Of a stretch of 64,000 nucleotides of DNA, positions 50,715 to 60,897 are shown one piece after another (positions within the stretch are counted from its first letter, which is position 1; each line of letters starts with the position of its first letter). The translations under genes and the position numbers were made by a program. This DNA is from Flavobacteriaceae bacterium (lineage in GTDB: Bacteria; Bacteroidota; Bacteroidia; Flavobacteriales; Flavobacteriaceae): the NCBI GenBank assembly GCA_018402135.1, contig JAGYJF010000005.1:62001-126000 (forward strand), written 5' to 3'. The notes beneath the pieces were generated by a model, which saw only the letters and a list, made by a program, of their open reading frames with translations, ran no database searches and had not been told where the DNA came from.

Positions 50715-53216
50715 ATGTCAAAGAATCTTGTTATAGTTGAGTCACCCGCAAAAGCAAAAACCATTGAAAAATTTCTTGGAAAAGATTATACCGTAGCGTC
50801 TAGTTTTGGCCATATTTCAGATTTACCTTCCAAAGAATTGGGCGTTGATGTAGATGGTGATTTTAAACCCAAATATCAAGTTTCTAAAGATAAACGCGAC
50901 GTTGTAAAAAAACTAAAGGAGCTAGCAGGTAAGGCCGATATGGTTTGGTTGGCGAGTGATGAAGATCGCGAGGGAGAAGCTATTGCTTGGCATTTGGCAG
51001 AAGAATTAAAACTAGATAAAGCGAAAACGAAACGTATTGTTTTTCATGAAATCACGAAATCGGCCATTGAAAAAGCCATCGCTAATCCGCGTGAAATAGA
51101 CTATAACTTAGTAGATGCGCAACAAGCGCGACGTGTACTAGACAGAATAGTAGGTTACGAACTATCGCCAGTTTTATGGCGTAAAGTTAAAGGCGGACTT
51201 TCAGCTGGTCGTGTACAATCGGTTTCGGTGAGGCTAATTGTTGAAAGAGAGCGCGAAATTCAGGCATTTGATCCTGTGGCATCTTTTAGAATTGATGCTG
51301 AATTTGCCAATGAAGCTGGGCAAACATTTAAAGCAAAACTCAATTCAAACTTTTCTAAAAAAGAAGAAGCTACTAAGTTTTTAGAGCGCAATGCTAATGC
51401 AACTTATAAGGTTGGAAGTCTCGATAAAAAACCAGCAAAAAAGTCACCGTCACCACCATTTACAACTTCTACCTTGCAACAGGAAGCATCGCGAAAGCTG
51501 GGCTTTTCAGTTAGCAGAACCATGAGTGCCGCGCAACGTTTATACGAAGCGGGTTTTATTACTTATATGAGAACGGATAGTGTTAATTTATCTGTAGAAG
51601 CGCAAAACGCCGCTGCCGAAGAAATTAATAAAAGTTATGGTGCAAAATTTAGCAAAACACGCCAGTACAAAGGAAAAAGCAAAGGCGCACAAGAAGCACA
51701 CGAGGCAATCAGACCTACCAATTTTGGTCAAAACTCAGTAAATGTTGAGCGTGACCAAGCAAAATTGTATGAATTAATATGGAAACGCGCCATCGCCTCA
51801 CAAATGAGTGACGCAGAGTTGGAGCGGACCAATGTTAAAATTGAAGCTTCAACCCATAATGAACAATTTACTGCCAATGGTGAAGTCATTACATTTGAAG
51901 GATTTTTAAAAGTTTATCTTGAAAGTACAGACGATGAAGATACCGAGCAGGAAGGTATGTTGCCAGCCATGAAGTTAAATGAGCGTCTTACTAACCATTA
52001 CATTACTGCCACAGAACGATTTACAAGACCACCATATCGCTATACCGAAGCTTCTTTGGTAAAACAGTTAGAAGAACTGGGTATCGGCCGACCGTCAACC
52101 TACGCACCAACTATTTCAACCATACAAAATAGAAATTACGTTGAAAAAGGCACTGTTGACGGTGTTGAAAGAAAATATGTGCAGTCAACTTTAAAAAATG
52201 GAAAAGTTACTGAAAAGGTCCTTTCTGAAAAAGTCGGTTCAGATAAGGGAAAATTGGTGCCTACTGATATTGGTATGATAGTGACGGATTTTTTAGTCAA
52301 TCACTTTGAAAGTATTCTCGATTATAATTTTACAGCTAAAGTAGAAGAAGATTTTGATGATATTGCTGAAGGCAAAGAAGATTGGACTAAGATGATGCGA
52401 ACCTTCTACGATAAGTTTCATCCCAAGGTTACCGATGTTCAAGAAAATGCAGAACGTGAATCAGGTGAGCGTGTGCTTGGCGTCGACCCAAAAACGGGCA
52501 GGCAGGTAAGTGTTCGATTGGGTAAATTTGGCCCTATGGTTCAAATAGGTACTGCCGAAGAAGAAGAAAAACCATTGTTTGCAAGTCTATCACCAGACCA
52601 ACAGCTCAACACCATTACGTTTGAAGAAGCTATGGATTTGTTCAAACTGCCAAAACAACTAGGTACTTATAAAGATGAAGAGGTTGAAGTTAATAATGGC
52701 AGATTTGGGCCTTACGTTCGTTATGGTAAGAAATTTGTTTCATTGCCGCCTGGGGTAGATGCCTTAAGTGTTGAAATGGATGATGCAGTTACCTTAATTA
52801 AGGAAAAAGAAGCAGCGGATGCGCCAATTTTTACTTATAAAGACAAACCGGTGATTAAAGGCAAAGGGAGATTTGGTCCATTTATTAAATGGGACAATAC
52901 CTTTATAAATGTCAATAAAAAATACGACTGGGATAATTTATCTTTTGAGGATGTACAAAACCTAATTGAGGATAAAATTCAGAAAGACAAAGATAAAATT
53001 ATCAACCATTGGGAAAAGGAAGGTATTACCGTTGAAAAAGCACGTTGGGGACGACACAATATTATTAAAGGTAAAATCAAAATAGAACTTGATAAATCGG
53101 TTGATGCCACTAAAATTACCTTAGAAAAGGCTCAAGAGCTTATAGCAAGTAAGGCTCCAAAGAAGAAAACTGTTAAAAAAGCTACTTCAAAGAAAACAAC
53201 CACAAAAAAGAAATAG
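50715..53216 (+). CDS. topA: DNA topoisomerase I
   Basis: LVIVESPAKAKTIEKFLG, ITYMRTDS, GIGRPSTYAPTIS, Lys-rich tail. Confidence 0.97.
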   Translation: MSKNLVIVESPAKAKTIEKFLGKDYTVASSFGHISDLPSKELGVDVDGDFKPKYQVSKDKRDVVKKLKELAGKADMVWLASDEDREGEAIAWHLAEELKLDKAKTKRIVFHEITKSAIEKAIANPREIDYNLVDAQQARRVLDRIVGYELSPVLWRKVKGGLSAGRVQSVSVRLIVEREREIQAFDPVASFRIDAEFANEAGQTFKAKLNSNFSKKEEATKFLERNANATYKVGSLDKKPAKKSPSPPFTTSTLQQEASRKLGFSVSRTMSAAQRLYEAGFITYMRTDSVNLSVEAQNAAAEEINKSYGAKFSKTRQYKGKSKGAQEAHEAIRPTNFGQNSVNVERDQAKLYELIWKRAIASQMSDAELERTNVKIEASTHNEQFTANGEVITFEGFLKVYLESTDDEDTEQEGMLPAMKLNERLTNHYITATERFTRPPYRYTEASLVKQLEELGIGRPSTYAPTISTIQNRNYVEKGTVDGVERKYVQSTLKNGKVTEKVLSEKVGSDKGKLVPTDIGMIVTDFLVNHFESILDYNFTAKVEEDFDDIAEGKEDWTKMMRTFYDKFHPKVTDVQENAERESGERVLGVDPKTGRQVSVRLGKFGPMVQIGTAEEEEKPLFASLSPDQQLNTITFEEAMDLFKLPKQLGTYKDEEVEVNNGRFGPYVRYGKKFVSLPPGVDALSVEMDDAVTLIKEKEAADAPIFTYKDKPVIKGKGRFGPFIKWDNTFINVNKKYDWDNLSFEDVQNLIEDKIQKDKDKIINHWEKEGITVEKARWGRHNIIKGKIKIELDKSVDATKITLEKAQELIASKAPKKKTVKKATSKKTTTKKK

Positions 53217-53276
53217 GAAAACTTAATTTTTAATTAACTTTGACGGTGATATTATCCGATTACCGTCAATAGTTAT

Positions 53277-54440
53277 ATGAATTTTGATTTTCTCTCGCCT
53301 GTTTCTGAATTTGTTATTGCTCAAAACGAACTCAATACACCCCAATCTCTCGGAAAAAAGTGTAAAATTCACTCCAAGCAAAATGGCATCCCAGATTTAG
53401 ACGATGTTCAAATAGCCATACTTGGCGTTCTCGAAAATCGAAATGATGTGAATTATATGGCAGAACAGCTCAATTTTGACGCTGTACGTGCTTCCTTATT
53501 TCAATTATTTCCAGGCAATTGGCATACGCAACTGGCAGATTTAGGCGACATAAAGCCAGGTGAAAGCGTTGAAGACACCTATTTTGCGCTTAAAACAGCC
53601 ATTTCAATTCTAGTTGAAAAACAAATTATTCCAATCATTATAGGAGGCAGTCAAGATTTAATGTACGCTATTTACCGAGCTTTTGATACCATTGCACCAA
53701 TGGTAAACATTGTTAATGTCGATACCAATTTCGATCTTGGTGATTCCAATCTACCAATAAAAAATAATAGTTATTTAGGAAAGGTCATTTTAGATAAGCC
53801 TTACAACCTGTTTAATTATAGTGTAATAGGTTATCAAACTTATTTCAACTCGCAAGAAGAAATAGATTTGATGGACAAACTCTACTTTGAGGCCTACCGA
53901 TTGGGCGAAATCACTTCAAATACCCAACTGGTTGAACCAGTAATGCGCGATGCAACCATTGTGGGTTTAGATTTAAAATCGGTAAAGGCATCCGAAGTAG
54001 GAAGGAAGCAACAATATTCTCCAAATGGTTTTAGCGGTCAGCAAGTTTGCGCCATTGCCAGATACGCCGGTATTAGCAATAAGGTAAAGACTTTTGGAAT
54101 ATACGAATACAAATTTGCGCCCAATGAAGTGACTGATATGCTCATGGCTCAAATAGTGTGGTATTTTATTGAAGGCGTAAATTGTCGCATTAAAGATGAT
54201 AGTTTTTCAAACTTGAATGATTATCAAAAATATAATGTTTTGGTAGAAGATGAAGAGCTTATATTCTTTAAAAGTATAAAAACTGGACGTTGGTGGATTG
54301 AAATCCCTTTTTTACCCGACGTCAATAATAAATTAAAGAAGCACACGTTATTACCTTGCATGCATCAAGACTATATCGATGCAAGTCACGGTAAAATACC
54401 AGAAAGATGGTATAAAGCGTATAAGAAGAATAGTTTTTAA
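53277..54440 (+). CDS. arginase/agmatinase/formimidoylglutamase-superfamily protein
   Basis: 387 aa; IIIGGSQDLMYAIYRAF, NIVNVDTNFDLGD; conserved location before gldK. Confidence 0.8.
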   Translation: MNFDFLSPVSEFVIAQNELNTPQSLGKKCKIHSKQNGIPDLDDVQIAILGVLENRNDVNYMAEQLNFDAVRASLFQLFPGNWHTQLADLGDIKPGESVEDTYFALKTAISILVEKQIIPIIIGGSQDLMYAIYRAFDTIAPMVNIVNVDTNFDLGDSNLPIKNNSYLGKVILDKPYNLFNYSVIGYQTYFNSQEEIDLMDKLYFEAYRLGEITSNTQLVEPVMRDATIVGLDLKSVKASEVGRKQQYSPNGFSGQQVCAIARYAGISNKVKTFGIYEYKFAPNEVTDMLMAQIVWYFIEGVNCRIKDDSFSNLNDYQKYNVLVEDEELIFFKSIKTGRWWIEIPFLPDVNNKLKKHTLLPCMHQDYIDASHGKIPERWYKAYKKNSF

Positions 54441-54467
54441 TTATGCAGTTCAACGATCATTAATAAG

Positions 54468-54509
54468 CATTTCATCGATGAAATGTAATTTTTTTAGGAC
54501 GAAATGCAA
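54468..54509. promoter_or_regulatory. triplicated GAYGAAATGYAA-type motif upstream of gldK; the perfect palindrome 54468-54485 plus T7 may also terminate the upstream gene
   Basis: CATTTCATCGATGAAATG perfect 18-nt palindrome; direct copies GATGAAATGTAA (54477) and GACGAAATGCAA (54498) start 21 bp apart. Confidence 0.5.
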
Positions 54510-54599
54510 AAAAAACGAAAAAAAAGTTGCGTAATTGAAAATATATAGATATGTTTACGCCCTTGTTATTAACGACAATTAATTTAACCTCGAGTTTCT

Positions 54600-55967
54600 A
54601 TGAATATTAAGAAGTTTGTTTTACTGATTACAATCCTTGCCTTTATCACCAGTTGTAATTCTGGTGACCGTGGTCAACTAGTAGGAGTAAAAGGAAAAAA
54701 TTGGCACCCAGAAAAACCTTATGGTATGACTTTAGTTCCTGGTGGTGCTTTTATAATGGGAAAATCCGACGATGATCTTGCCGGAATTAACGATGCGCCA
54801 ACGAAAACGGCGACCGTAAGAGCTTTCTACATGGACGAAACTGAAATCACAAATAGTGAATACCGTCAGTTTGTTCACTGGGTAAGAGACTCTATCATCA
54901 GAAGAAAGTTGGCTATTATTGCCGATGACTTCGCTTTAGTGCCAGGCGATGGCGGTACCGGTGAGTTTGCATTTCTAGATGCAAATCCTGATGAAATGAA
55001 TGTTTATGAAAAATACATGTACGATAACTATTATTCTTTTTCATTAGATTATGATGGAAGAAAGGTAAATAAGCGTGTCGACTTAATTTTTAAAACAGAT
55101 GAATATCCAGATGAATATTACGCCGAGGTTATGGATTCAATGTACCTACCAATAGAAGAATCGTACAACGGTGTTAGAACTTGGAATGTAAATCAGTTTA
55201 AGTTTCGCTATACCAATATGGATATTGAAGCTGCAGCAAAAAATAAAAATCTCAAACGATCAGATTTTATAACTCAGGAAGATGTTGAAATATATCCAGA
55301 TACAACTGCTTGGATTAGAGATTTTGCATACTCCTATAATGAGCCAATGCACAACGATTATTTTCGGCATGATGCTTACGGAGATTATCCAGTGGTTGGA
55401 GTTACTTGGAAACAAGCAAACGCTTTTTGCCAATGGAGAACCTTATATCACAATGGCTTCAGAAAAAGTAAAGGCAAGCAACCTGTAAACAAATACAGAT
55501 TGCCTTCAGAAGCTGAATGGGAATATGCCGCTCGTGGCGGTCTGCAAGGTGCAACTTATCCTTGGGGTGGACCTTATGCTAAAAACGATAGAGGTTGTTT
55601 TATGGCGAACTTCAAACCGTTGCGTGGCGATTACGCAGCAGACCAAGCTTTGTATACAGTAGAAGCTAAGTCTTACGACCCAAACGATTTCAACCTATAC
55701 AATATGGCTGGTAATGTATCCGAATGGGTTCATGCCTCATACGATCCAGGCTCTTACGAATATTCTTCTACCATCAATCCAAGTGTGAATGATAAAAACA
55801 ACAACCGAAAGGTAGTTAGAGGTGGTTCATGGAAAGATGTTGCATACTTCTTACAAGTAAGTACACGAGATTACGAATACGCCGATTCGGCAAGAAGCTA
55901 CATTGGTTTTAGAACAGTTCAAGATTATATGGGAACTGAAATTACTAAGAACGCAGCAACAAATTAA
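54600..55967 (+). CDS. gldK: gliding motility / type IX secretion lipoprotein GldK
   Basis: lipobox AFITSC; formylglycine-generating-enzyme-like fold (YRLPSEAEWEYAARGG, VVRGGSW); followed by gldLMN. Confidence 0.96.
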   Translation: MNIKKFVLLITILAFITSCNSGDRGQLVGVKGKNWHPEKPYGMTLVPGGAFIMGKSDDDLAGINDAPTKTATVRAFYMDETEITNSEYRQFVHWVRDSIIRRKLAIIADDFALVPGDGGTGEFAFLDANPDEMNVYEKYMYDNYYSFSLDYDGRKVNKRVDLIFKTDEYPDEYYAEVMDSMYLPIEESYNGVRTWNVNQFKFRYTNMDIEAAAKNKNLKRSDFITQEDVEIYPDTTAWIRDFAYSYNEPMHNDYFRHDAYGDYPVVGVTWKQANAFCQWRTLYHNGFRKSKGKQPVNKYRLPSEAEWEYAARGGLQGATYPWGGPYAKNDRGCFMANFKPLRGDYAADQALYTVEAKSYDPNDFNLYNMAGNVSEWVHASYDPGSYEYSSTINPSVNDKNNNRKVVRGGSWKDVAYFLQVSTRDYEYADSARSYIGFRTVQDYMGTEITKNAATN

Positions 55968-56047
55968 CAATCAACAAATAAATTTAACTAAACAACTAAT
56001 TATTAACCTACTTAAGTTATTGTAACTTAAAATTAAAATTTAAAATT

Positions 56048-56683
56048 ATGGCACAAAAAGGTAAAGTAACGATCACAAACATGGTCTACGGATTAGGAGC
56101 AGCAATCGTAATTGTTGGCGCTTTATTTAAAATTCAGCACTGGCCTTACGGATCTTTAATCCTAACAATTGGTATGGTAGTAGAAGCATTGGTATTCACC
56201 TATTCTGCTTTTGAAAGACAACAAAACGAATTAGACTGGTCTTTAGTGTATCCGGAATTAGCCGGTGGCCCAACCTCAGCTAAAAAGAAAAAAGAAGAAG
56301 CACAAGAGGATGCAGAAGGTTTATTGTCTAAAAAATTAGATAATTTATTAAAAGAAGCTAAAATTGATGGTGAATTAATGGCGAGTTTGGGCGAAGGCAT
56401 CAGAAATTTTGAAGATGCTGCTAAAAACATTAGCCCTACAACAGATTCAATTGCTGCCACTAAGAAATACGGTGAAGAATTATCATTAGCAGCTGCGCAA
56501 ATGGAGTCGTTAAACAGTCTATATAAAGTACAATTAGATAGCGTTAATCGTCAAGCAACTATTAATGAAGAAGCTATCGAAAATGCCTCAAAATTAAAAG
56601 AACAAATGCAATCCTTGGCATCTAACCTGTCTTCACTTAACGGTGTTTACGGTGGCATGCTTACTGCAATGAACAGAAACTAA
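56048..56683 (+). CDS. gldL: type IX secretion inner-membrane protein GldL
   Basis: GLGAAIVIVGALFKIQHWPYG TM signature. Confidence 0.96.
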   Translation: MAQKGKVTITNMVYGLGAAIVIVGALFKIQHWPYGSLILTIGMVVEALVFTYSAFERQQNELDWSLVYPELAGGPTSAKKKKEEAQEDAEGLLSKKLDNLLKEAKIDGELMASLGEGIRNFEDAAKNISPTTDSIAATKKYGEELSLAAAQMESLNSLYKVQLDSVNRQATINEEAIENASKLKEQMQSLASNLSSLNGVYGGMLTAMNRN

Positions 56684-56737
56684 TTAGTGGATTCTAATTA
56701 TCAAATTAATTTAATAATCAACTAAAACTAATTAGAC

Positions 56738-58312
56738 ATGGCAGGAGGAAAATTATCTGCAAGGCAGAAAATGATTAACTTGATGTACTTGGTCTTTATT
56801 GCTATGATGGCAATGAATATGTCCAAGGAAGTACTATCCGCTTTCGGATTGATGGACGCCAAATTTGCTAATGCCAATGAAATGGCAACCGTCACCAACG
56901 AAAATTTATTGGGTGGTTTGAAATCTAAGGCTGAAGAAAAGCCAAACGAATTTGCTTTGGCAGCAACAAAAGCAGAGCTTATAAGCAAAGTTTCTGAAGA
57001 TTTTTATAAATATTTAGAAACACTAAAAAGAGAAGCTATTGTTGAAAAAGGTAAATATGAAATTGATCCAAAAACAGGAATGCTTCCCTTTGAAGCAATG
57101 GATAAAACCGATATTCTTGACGAGCTTTGGTTTACTGGTGATAGATTAACTGTCGAAGGCCAAGAATTTATAAAAAGAATACAGGATTACAAACAAAGTG
57201 TCAAAGAAATTATCGGCGACGATGTAAAGTATATCCGTGCCATTGAAACGTTAGAAAATCGTTTTGATATTACGGACGTAACCAATAACGAGGGAAAATC
57301 TATACCGTGGTTAGATTATCACTTTAAAGGGTTTCCTGCTATCGCGTCTTACACTAAGATTACGGCTATGCAAAACGACGTAAAAGCGACCGAAACCAAT
57401 ATGTATAACGTATTTTTAGGAAATACATTGGATGAAGCGGTTTCTCTTAAAAACTATGAAGCTATCGTGATTGCAGATAAATCGGCGTTTTTTGCAGGTG
57501 AGAAATTTCAAGGTAAAGTTGTATTAGGTAAGTATGCCAACGTTACTCCAACTAAATTAGTAGTTGGCGGACAAGAAATAAACTTAACCAATGCCATCGA
57601 TTCCACTGGTGCTGCCAGACTAGACTTTACGGTTGGCAACGTTGGTGAGCATGAAATTGAAGGACAATTTACTTTTTTAGAAGATGGTAAAGAATTACCA
57701 ATTGCCATTAAAGGAAATTATGTGGTGGTTCCTAGACCAAATTCAGCGACCATTTCAGCGGATAAGATGAACGTGGTGTATCGCGGTGTTGTGAACCCAA
57801 TGACTATTTCTTTTGCTGGTGTGCCAGATAACAAAGTAAATGCTAATGCGCCTGGTTTAAGAAAAGTAGGCGATGGTAAATACGAAATGCAACCTGGTGC
57901 TGGTAGTGAAGTTACAATTAGTGTAACCGCAACCTTAGATGATGGTTCACCTGTTAATGACAGAAAAACGTATCGTATTAAAGACATCCCTAAACCAACA
58001 GGTTCCTTAATCGGAAAAAGTGGTGTGATGAAATTACCAAGACGTAATGTTGAAATTGGTACCATCGACGCCAAGTTAGAAGATTTTGATTTTGATTTAC
58101 CAATTCAGGTCACCTCATTTAGCGTCAAAGTACCAGGTCAACCAACCGTTAATGTGGTTGGCACCAAACTTGATGCGGCGGCTAAAGCTGCTTTAGGACG
58201 TGCTAGAAGAGGTGATGCCGTTCAAATTTTAAATATCCAAGCTAAAATTGTAGGCAACAATACCTACAGGTTGAAAGAAGTTGCTCCTATTATTGTAGAG
58301 TTAACCGATTAA
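56738..58312 (+). CDS. gldM: type IX secretion protein GldM
   Basis: AGGKLSARQKMINLMYLVFIAMMAMNMSKEVLSAFG. Confidence 0.97.
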   Translation: MAGGKLSARQKMINLMYLVFIAMMAMNMSKEVLSAFGLMDAKFANANEMATVTNENLLGGLKSKAEEKPNEFALAATKAELISKVSEDFYKYLETLKREAIVEKGKYEIDPKTGMLPFEAMDKTDILDELWFTGDRLTVEGQEFIKRIQDYKQSVKEIIGDDVKYIRAIETLENRFDITDVTNNEGKSIPWLDYHFKGFPAIASYTKITAMQNDVKATETNMYNVFLGNTLDEAVSLKNYEAIVIADKSAFFAGEKFQGKVVLGKYANVTPTKLVVGGQEINLTNAIDSTGAARLDFTVGNVGEHEIEGQFTFLEDGKELPIAIKGNYVVVPRPNSATISADKMNVVYRGVVNPMTISFAGVPDNKVNANAPGLRKVGDGKYEMQPGAGSEVTISVTATLDDGSPVNDRKTYRIKDIPKPTGSLIGKSGVMKLPRRNVEIGTIDAKLEDFDFDLPIQVTSFSVKVPGQPTVNVVGTKLDAAAKAALGRARRGDAVQILNIQAKIVGNNTYRLKEVAPIIVELTD

Positions 58313-58352
58313 TACAATTAGCATTAAATTAATATAATTAAATTACCAAGTC

Positions 58353-59279
58353 ATGAACTTACATAAAATTTTAACCGGTTCTTTTCTGTGCCTAGCAGGC
58401 TTTACCTTTGGTCAGGCTAATTTGCTAAACGCAACAATTCCCGAGGAAATTGGTATGAAAACCGAAGCTCAGTTGCTACTAGACAACGATAAACCATTAG
58501 AATATGGTTATGTTGACGATAGAGATATCATGTTTTCAAAAATGGTTTGGGAAAAAATTGTATTAGATGAACGTGTCAACTTTCCCTTATTATACCCAAT
58601 CGAAAATAATTTAGGAGACAACAGAAAGCCATTGTTCGAAGTGCTATACAACGCAATCCAAACTGGTGATATTCCTCAGGTTTATGCCGATTCTTATTTC
58701 AGAGAAACAAGAAGCTTAAAGGAAATTGAAACAGCCATGAGCTACTCCGCTATCACCGATGAAGGTATCAACTATTTAAATGCAAATAGCATTTCAAATG
58801 CTGAATTAGATGAAAATCCTTCATTATTACCAGAGGAATACATGATTGTAGAGCGTATCACACCAGCTGATATTACTGAATACTTAATAAAAGGGTTGTG
58901 GTATTTTGACAAACGTCAAGGTGAGATGAAATACCGCTTACTAGCCATTGCGCCTACAGCGCCTGAAGCTCAGTTTAAAAATTCAGATAATCCTGAAAAC
59001 AGAAAGCCAATTGCCTTATTTTGGGTGTTTTTCCCAGAAGCGAGAGAGGTATTGCACAATGCAAAAGCATTCAATAATAAAAACAGTGCAATGCCAATTT
59101 CATTCGACCATTTGTTGAACTCAAGACGTTTTAATTCTTATATGTATAAAGAAGAAAACGTTCAAGGCGATAGAGAAGTAAGCGAGTATGTTACCGACAA
59201 TGCCTTAATGCAGTTGTTAGAATCGGATAGAATTAAAGATAAAATTAGAAACTTTGAACAAGATATGTGGTCTTATTAA
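58353..59279 (+). CDS. gldN: type IX secretion protein GldN
   Basis: DDRDIMFSKMVWEKIVLDERVNFPLLYP; follows gldM. Confidence 0.96.
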   Translation: MNLHKILTGSFLCLAGFTFGQANLLNATIPEEIGMKTEAQLLLDNDKPLEYGYVDDRDIMFSKMVWEKIVLDERVNFPLLYPIENNLGDNRKPLFEVLYNAIQTGDIPQVYADSYFRETRSLKEIETAMSYSAITDEGINYLNANSISNAELDENPSLLPEEYMIVERITPADITEYLIKGLWYFDKRQGEMKYRLLAIAPTAPEAQFKNSDNPENRKPIALFWVFFPEAREVLHNAKAFNNKNSAMPISFDHLLNSRRFNSYMYKEENVQGDREVSEYVTDNALMQLLESDRIKDKIRNFEQDMWSY

Positions 59280-59319
59280 AAAGATTGGATAACTAAGTTC
59301 ATAAGATGAATTATAGAAA

Positions 59320-59346
59320 AAAACGTCTGCTTAATGCAGGCGTTTT
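59320..59346 (+). terminator. terminator after gldN
   Basis: AAAACGTCTGC-TTAAT-GCAGGCGTTTTTT. Confidence 0.85.
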
Positions 59347-59394
59347 TTATTGCTATAAATTAATTTATTACTTGTCAATGCCTAACTTCGCATT

Positions 59395-60447
59395 ATGAAT
59401 GTAGACTACATTATTGTTGGCTGTGGCTTGGCAAGTATTGCTTTTTGTGAGCAATTGCGTTCCCATCACAAAACATTTGTGGTTTTTGACGACACATCGC
59501 AGCAGTCTTCTATAGTGGCGGCTGGTTTGTACAATCCAGTAACATTAAAAAGATTTACCGAAGTATGGGAAGCCGATACCCAGTTGGCATTGGCCATGCC
59601 TTACTACGCTAAACTAGAACAACTACTTCAAATTAAATTGGATTATAAACTTCGTATTTTGCGCCGTTTTGCCTCTGTAGAAGAACAAAATTTATGGTAT
59701 AGTGCAACCGATAAACCATTGCTTGAAGCATATCTTTCAACTCAAATTATAAAAACTAATTTTGAAGGCATTCACAGTCCATTCGGTTTTGGCGAAGTAT
59801 TTCAAGCTGGTAGAGTAGATACTTCTGCATTAATTTCGGGTTATAAAAAGTATTTAATACAACACGAATGCTTGTTTGATGAACGCTTTCAATATGAAGA
59901 TTTAAAAGCACACAACCAATCCATTAACTACAAGCACATCACTTCAAAAAATATTGTATTTGCAGAAGGATTTGGTGTAAAAAACAATCCATTTTTTCAA
60001 GATATCCCATTAAATGGTACGAAAGGTGAAATAATTGAAGTGTTTGCACCAGGTTTAAACATAGAGTTCGCTATAAAATCATCGGTGTTTTTAATACCCT
60101 TAGGAAATCATCATTACAATGTTGGCGCCACCTATAATTGGAATGATAAAACAAATCAAACCACCCAAGCGGCCAGCGAAGATTTAAGTAAAAAGCTAAA
60201 ACAGTTTTTAAAAGTGCCATTTGAAGTAGTCGCCCAAAAAGCTGGTATTCGACCAACTACAAAAGATCGAAGACCATTAGTGGGTCGTCATTCCGCTCAT
60301 AAAAACATGTTTGTACTTAATGGACTTGGTTCTCGTGGTGTGATGATTTCACCTTATGTGGCTCATGCTTTATTTAAACATATAGAAGACAATCAAACGC
60401 TTCCAAATGCAATAGATGTCAATCGTTTTTCGGTTCGGCAAGTTTAG
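59395..60447 (+). CDS. NAD(P)/FAD-dependent oxidoreductase (DAO family)
   Basis: DYIIVGCGLASIAFCEQL, KAGIRPTTKDRRPLVGRH, NGLGSRGVMISP. Confidence 0.88.
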   Translation: MNVDYIIVGCGLASIAFCEQLRSHHKTFVVFDDTSQQSSIVAAGLYNPVTLKRFTEVWEADTQLALAMPYYAKLEQLLQIKLDYKLRILRRFASVEEQNLWYSATDKPLLEAYLSTQIIKTNFEGIHSPFGFGEVFQAGRVDTSALISGYKKYLIQHECLFDERFQYEDLKAHNQSINYKHITSKNIVFAEGFGVKNNPFFQDIPLNGTKGEIIEVFAPGLNIEFAIKSSVFLIPLGNHHYNVGATYNWNDKTNQTTQAASEDLSKKLKQFLKVPFEVVAQKAGIRPTTKDRRPLVGRHSAHKNMFVLNGLGSRGVMISPYVAHALFKHIEDNQTLPNAIDVNRFSVRQV

Positions 60448-60853
60448 AATCGTAACTCAAAAATAGGTTGATCCAAATATTACGAGACCATCGCATTATA
60501 AATGGCATCATTACGACCAAGGTGCCAACTATGGCAAAAAAAGCTGTCATTAATGAAGTTCCAATAAATAAATAACTTATTACAAAAGCGGCCACAGCAA
60601 AGGCAATACCAAGACCGTAACTCACATACATGGATCCGTAAAAAAATGAAGGTTCCAATCGGTACTTAGTGTTGCAATGCGAGCAATGGTCGTGTATCTT
60701 TAAAGTATCGGCTAGATTGAAGGCATTTTTATTGATATACATAGATTCTTGATGGCATTTTGGGCATGCACCAAATAAAATACTATAGAGTTTAGTTCCT
60801 TTTTTTATCATTTTAAAAGCCTTAGTTTTGCACTTCTTTTTTAAGCAATACAA
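60419..60853 (-). CDS. DUF983 family membrane protein
   Basis: FGACPKCHQESMY, HDHCSHCNTKYRLEPSFFYGSMYVSYGLG; likely start MIKKG near 60811. Confidence 0.85.
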   Translation of the reverse strand: MYCLKKKCKTKAFKMIKKGTKLYSILFGACPKCHQESMYINKNAFNLADTLKIHDHCSHCNTKYRLEPSFFYGSMYVSYGLGIAFAVAAFVISYLFIGTSLMTAFFAIVGTLVVMMPFIMRWSRNIWINLFLSYDSKLAEPKND

Positions 60854-60897
60854 AGTTAGGACTTAATTAAGATTTAGTTAGTAACATTTGTAACAAT

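Noticed and set aside
54600-59279. gldKLMN as a novel system
   Set aside because: This is the known type IX secretion/gliding core. Only the upstream repeat array is unusual.
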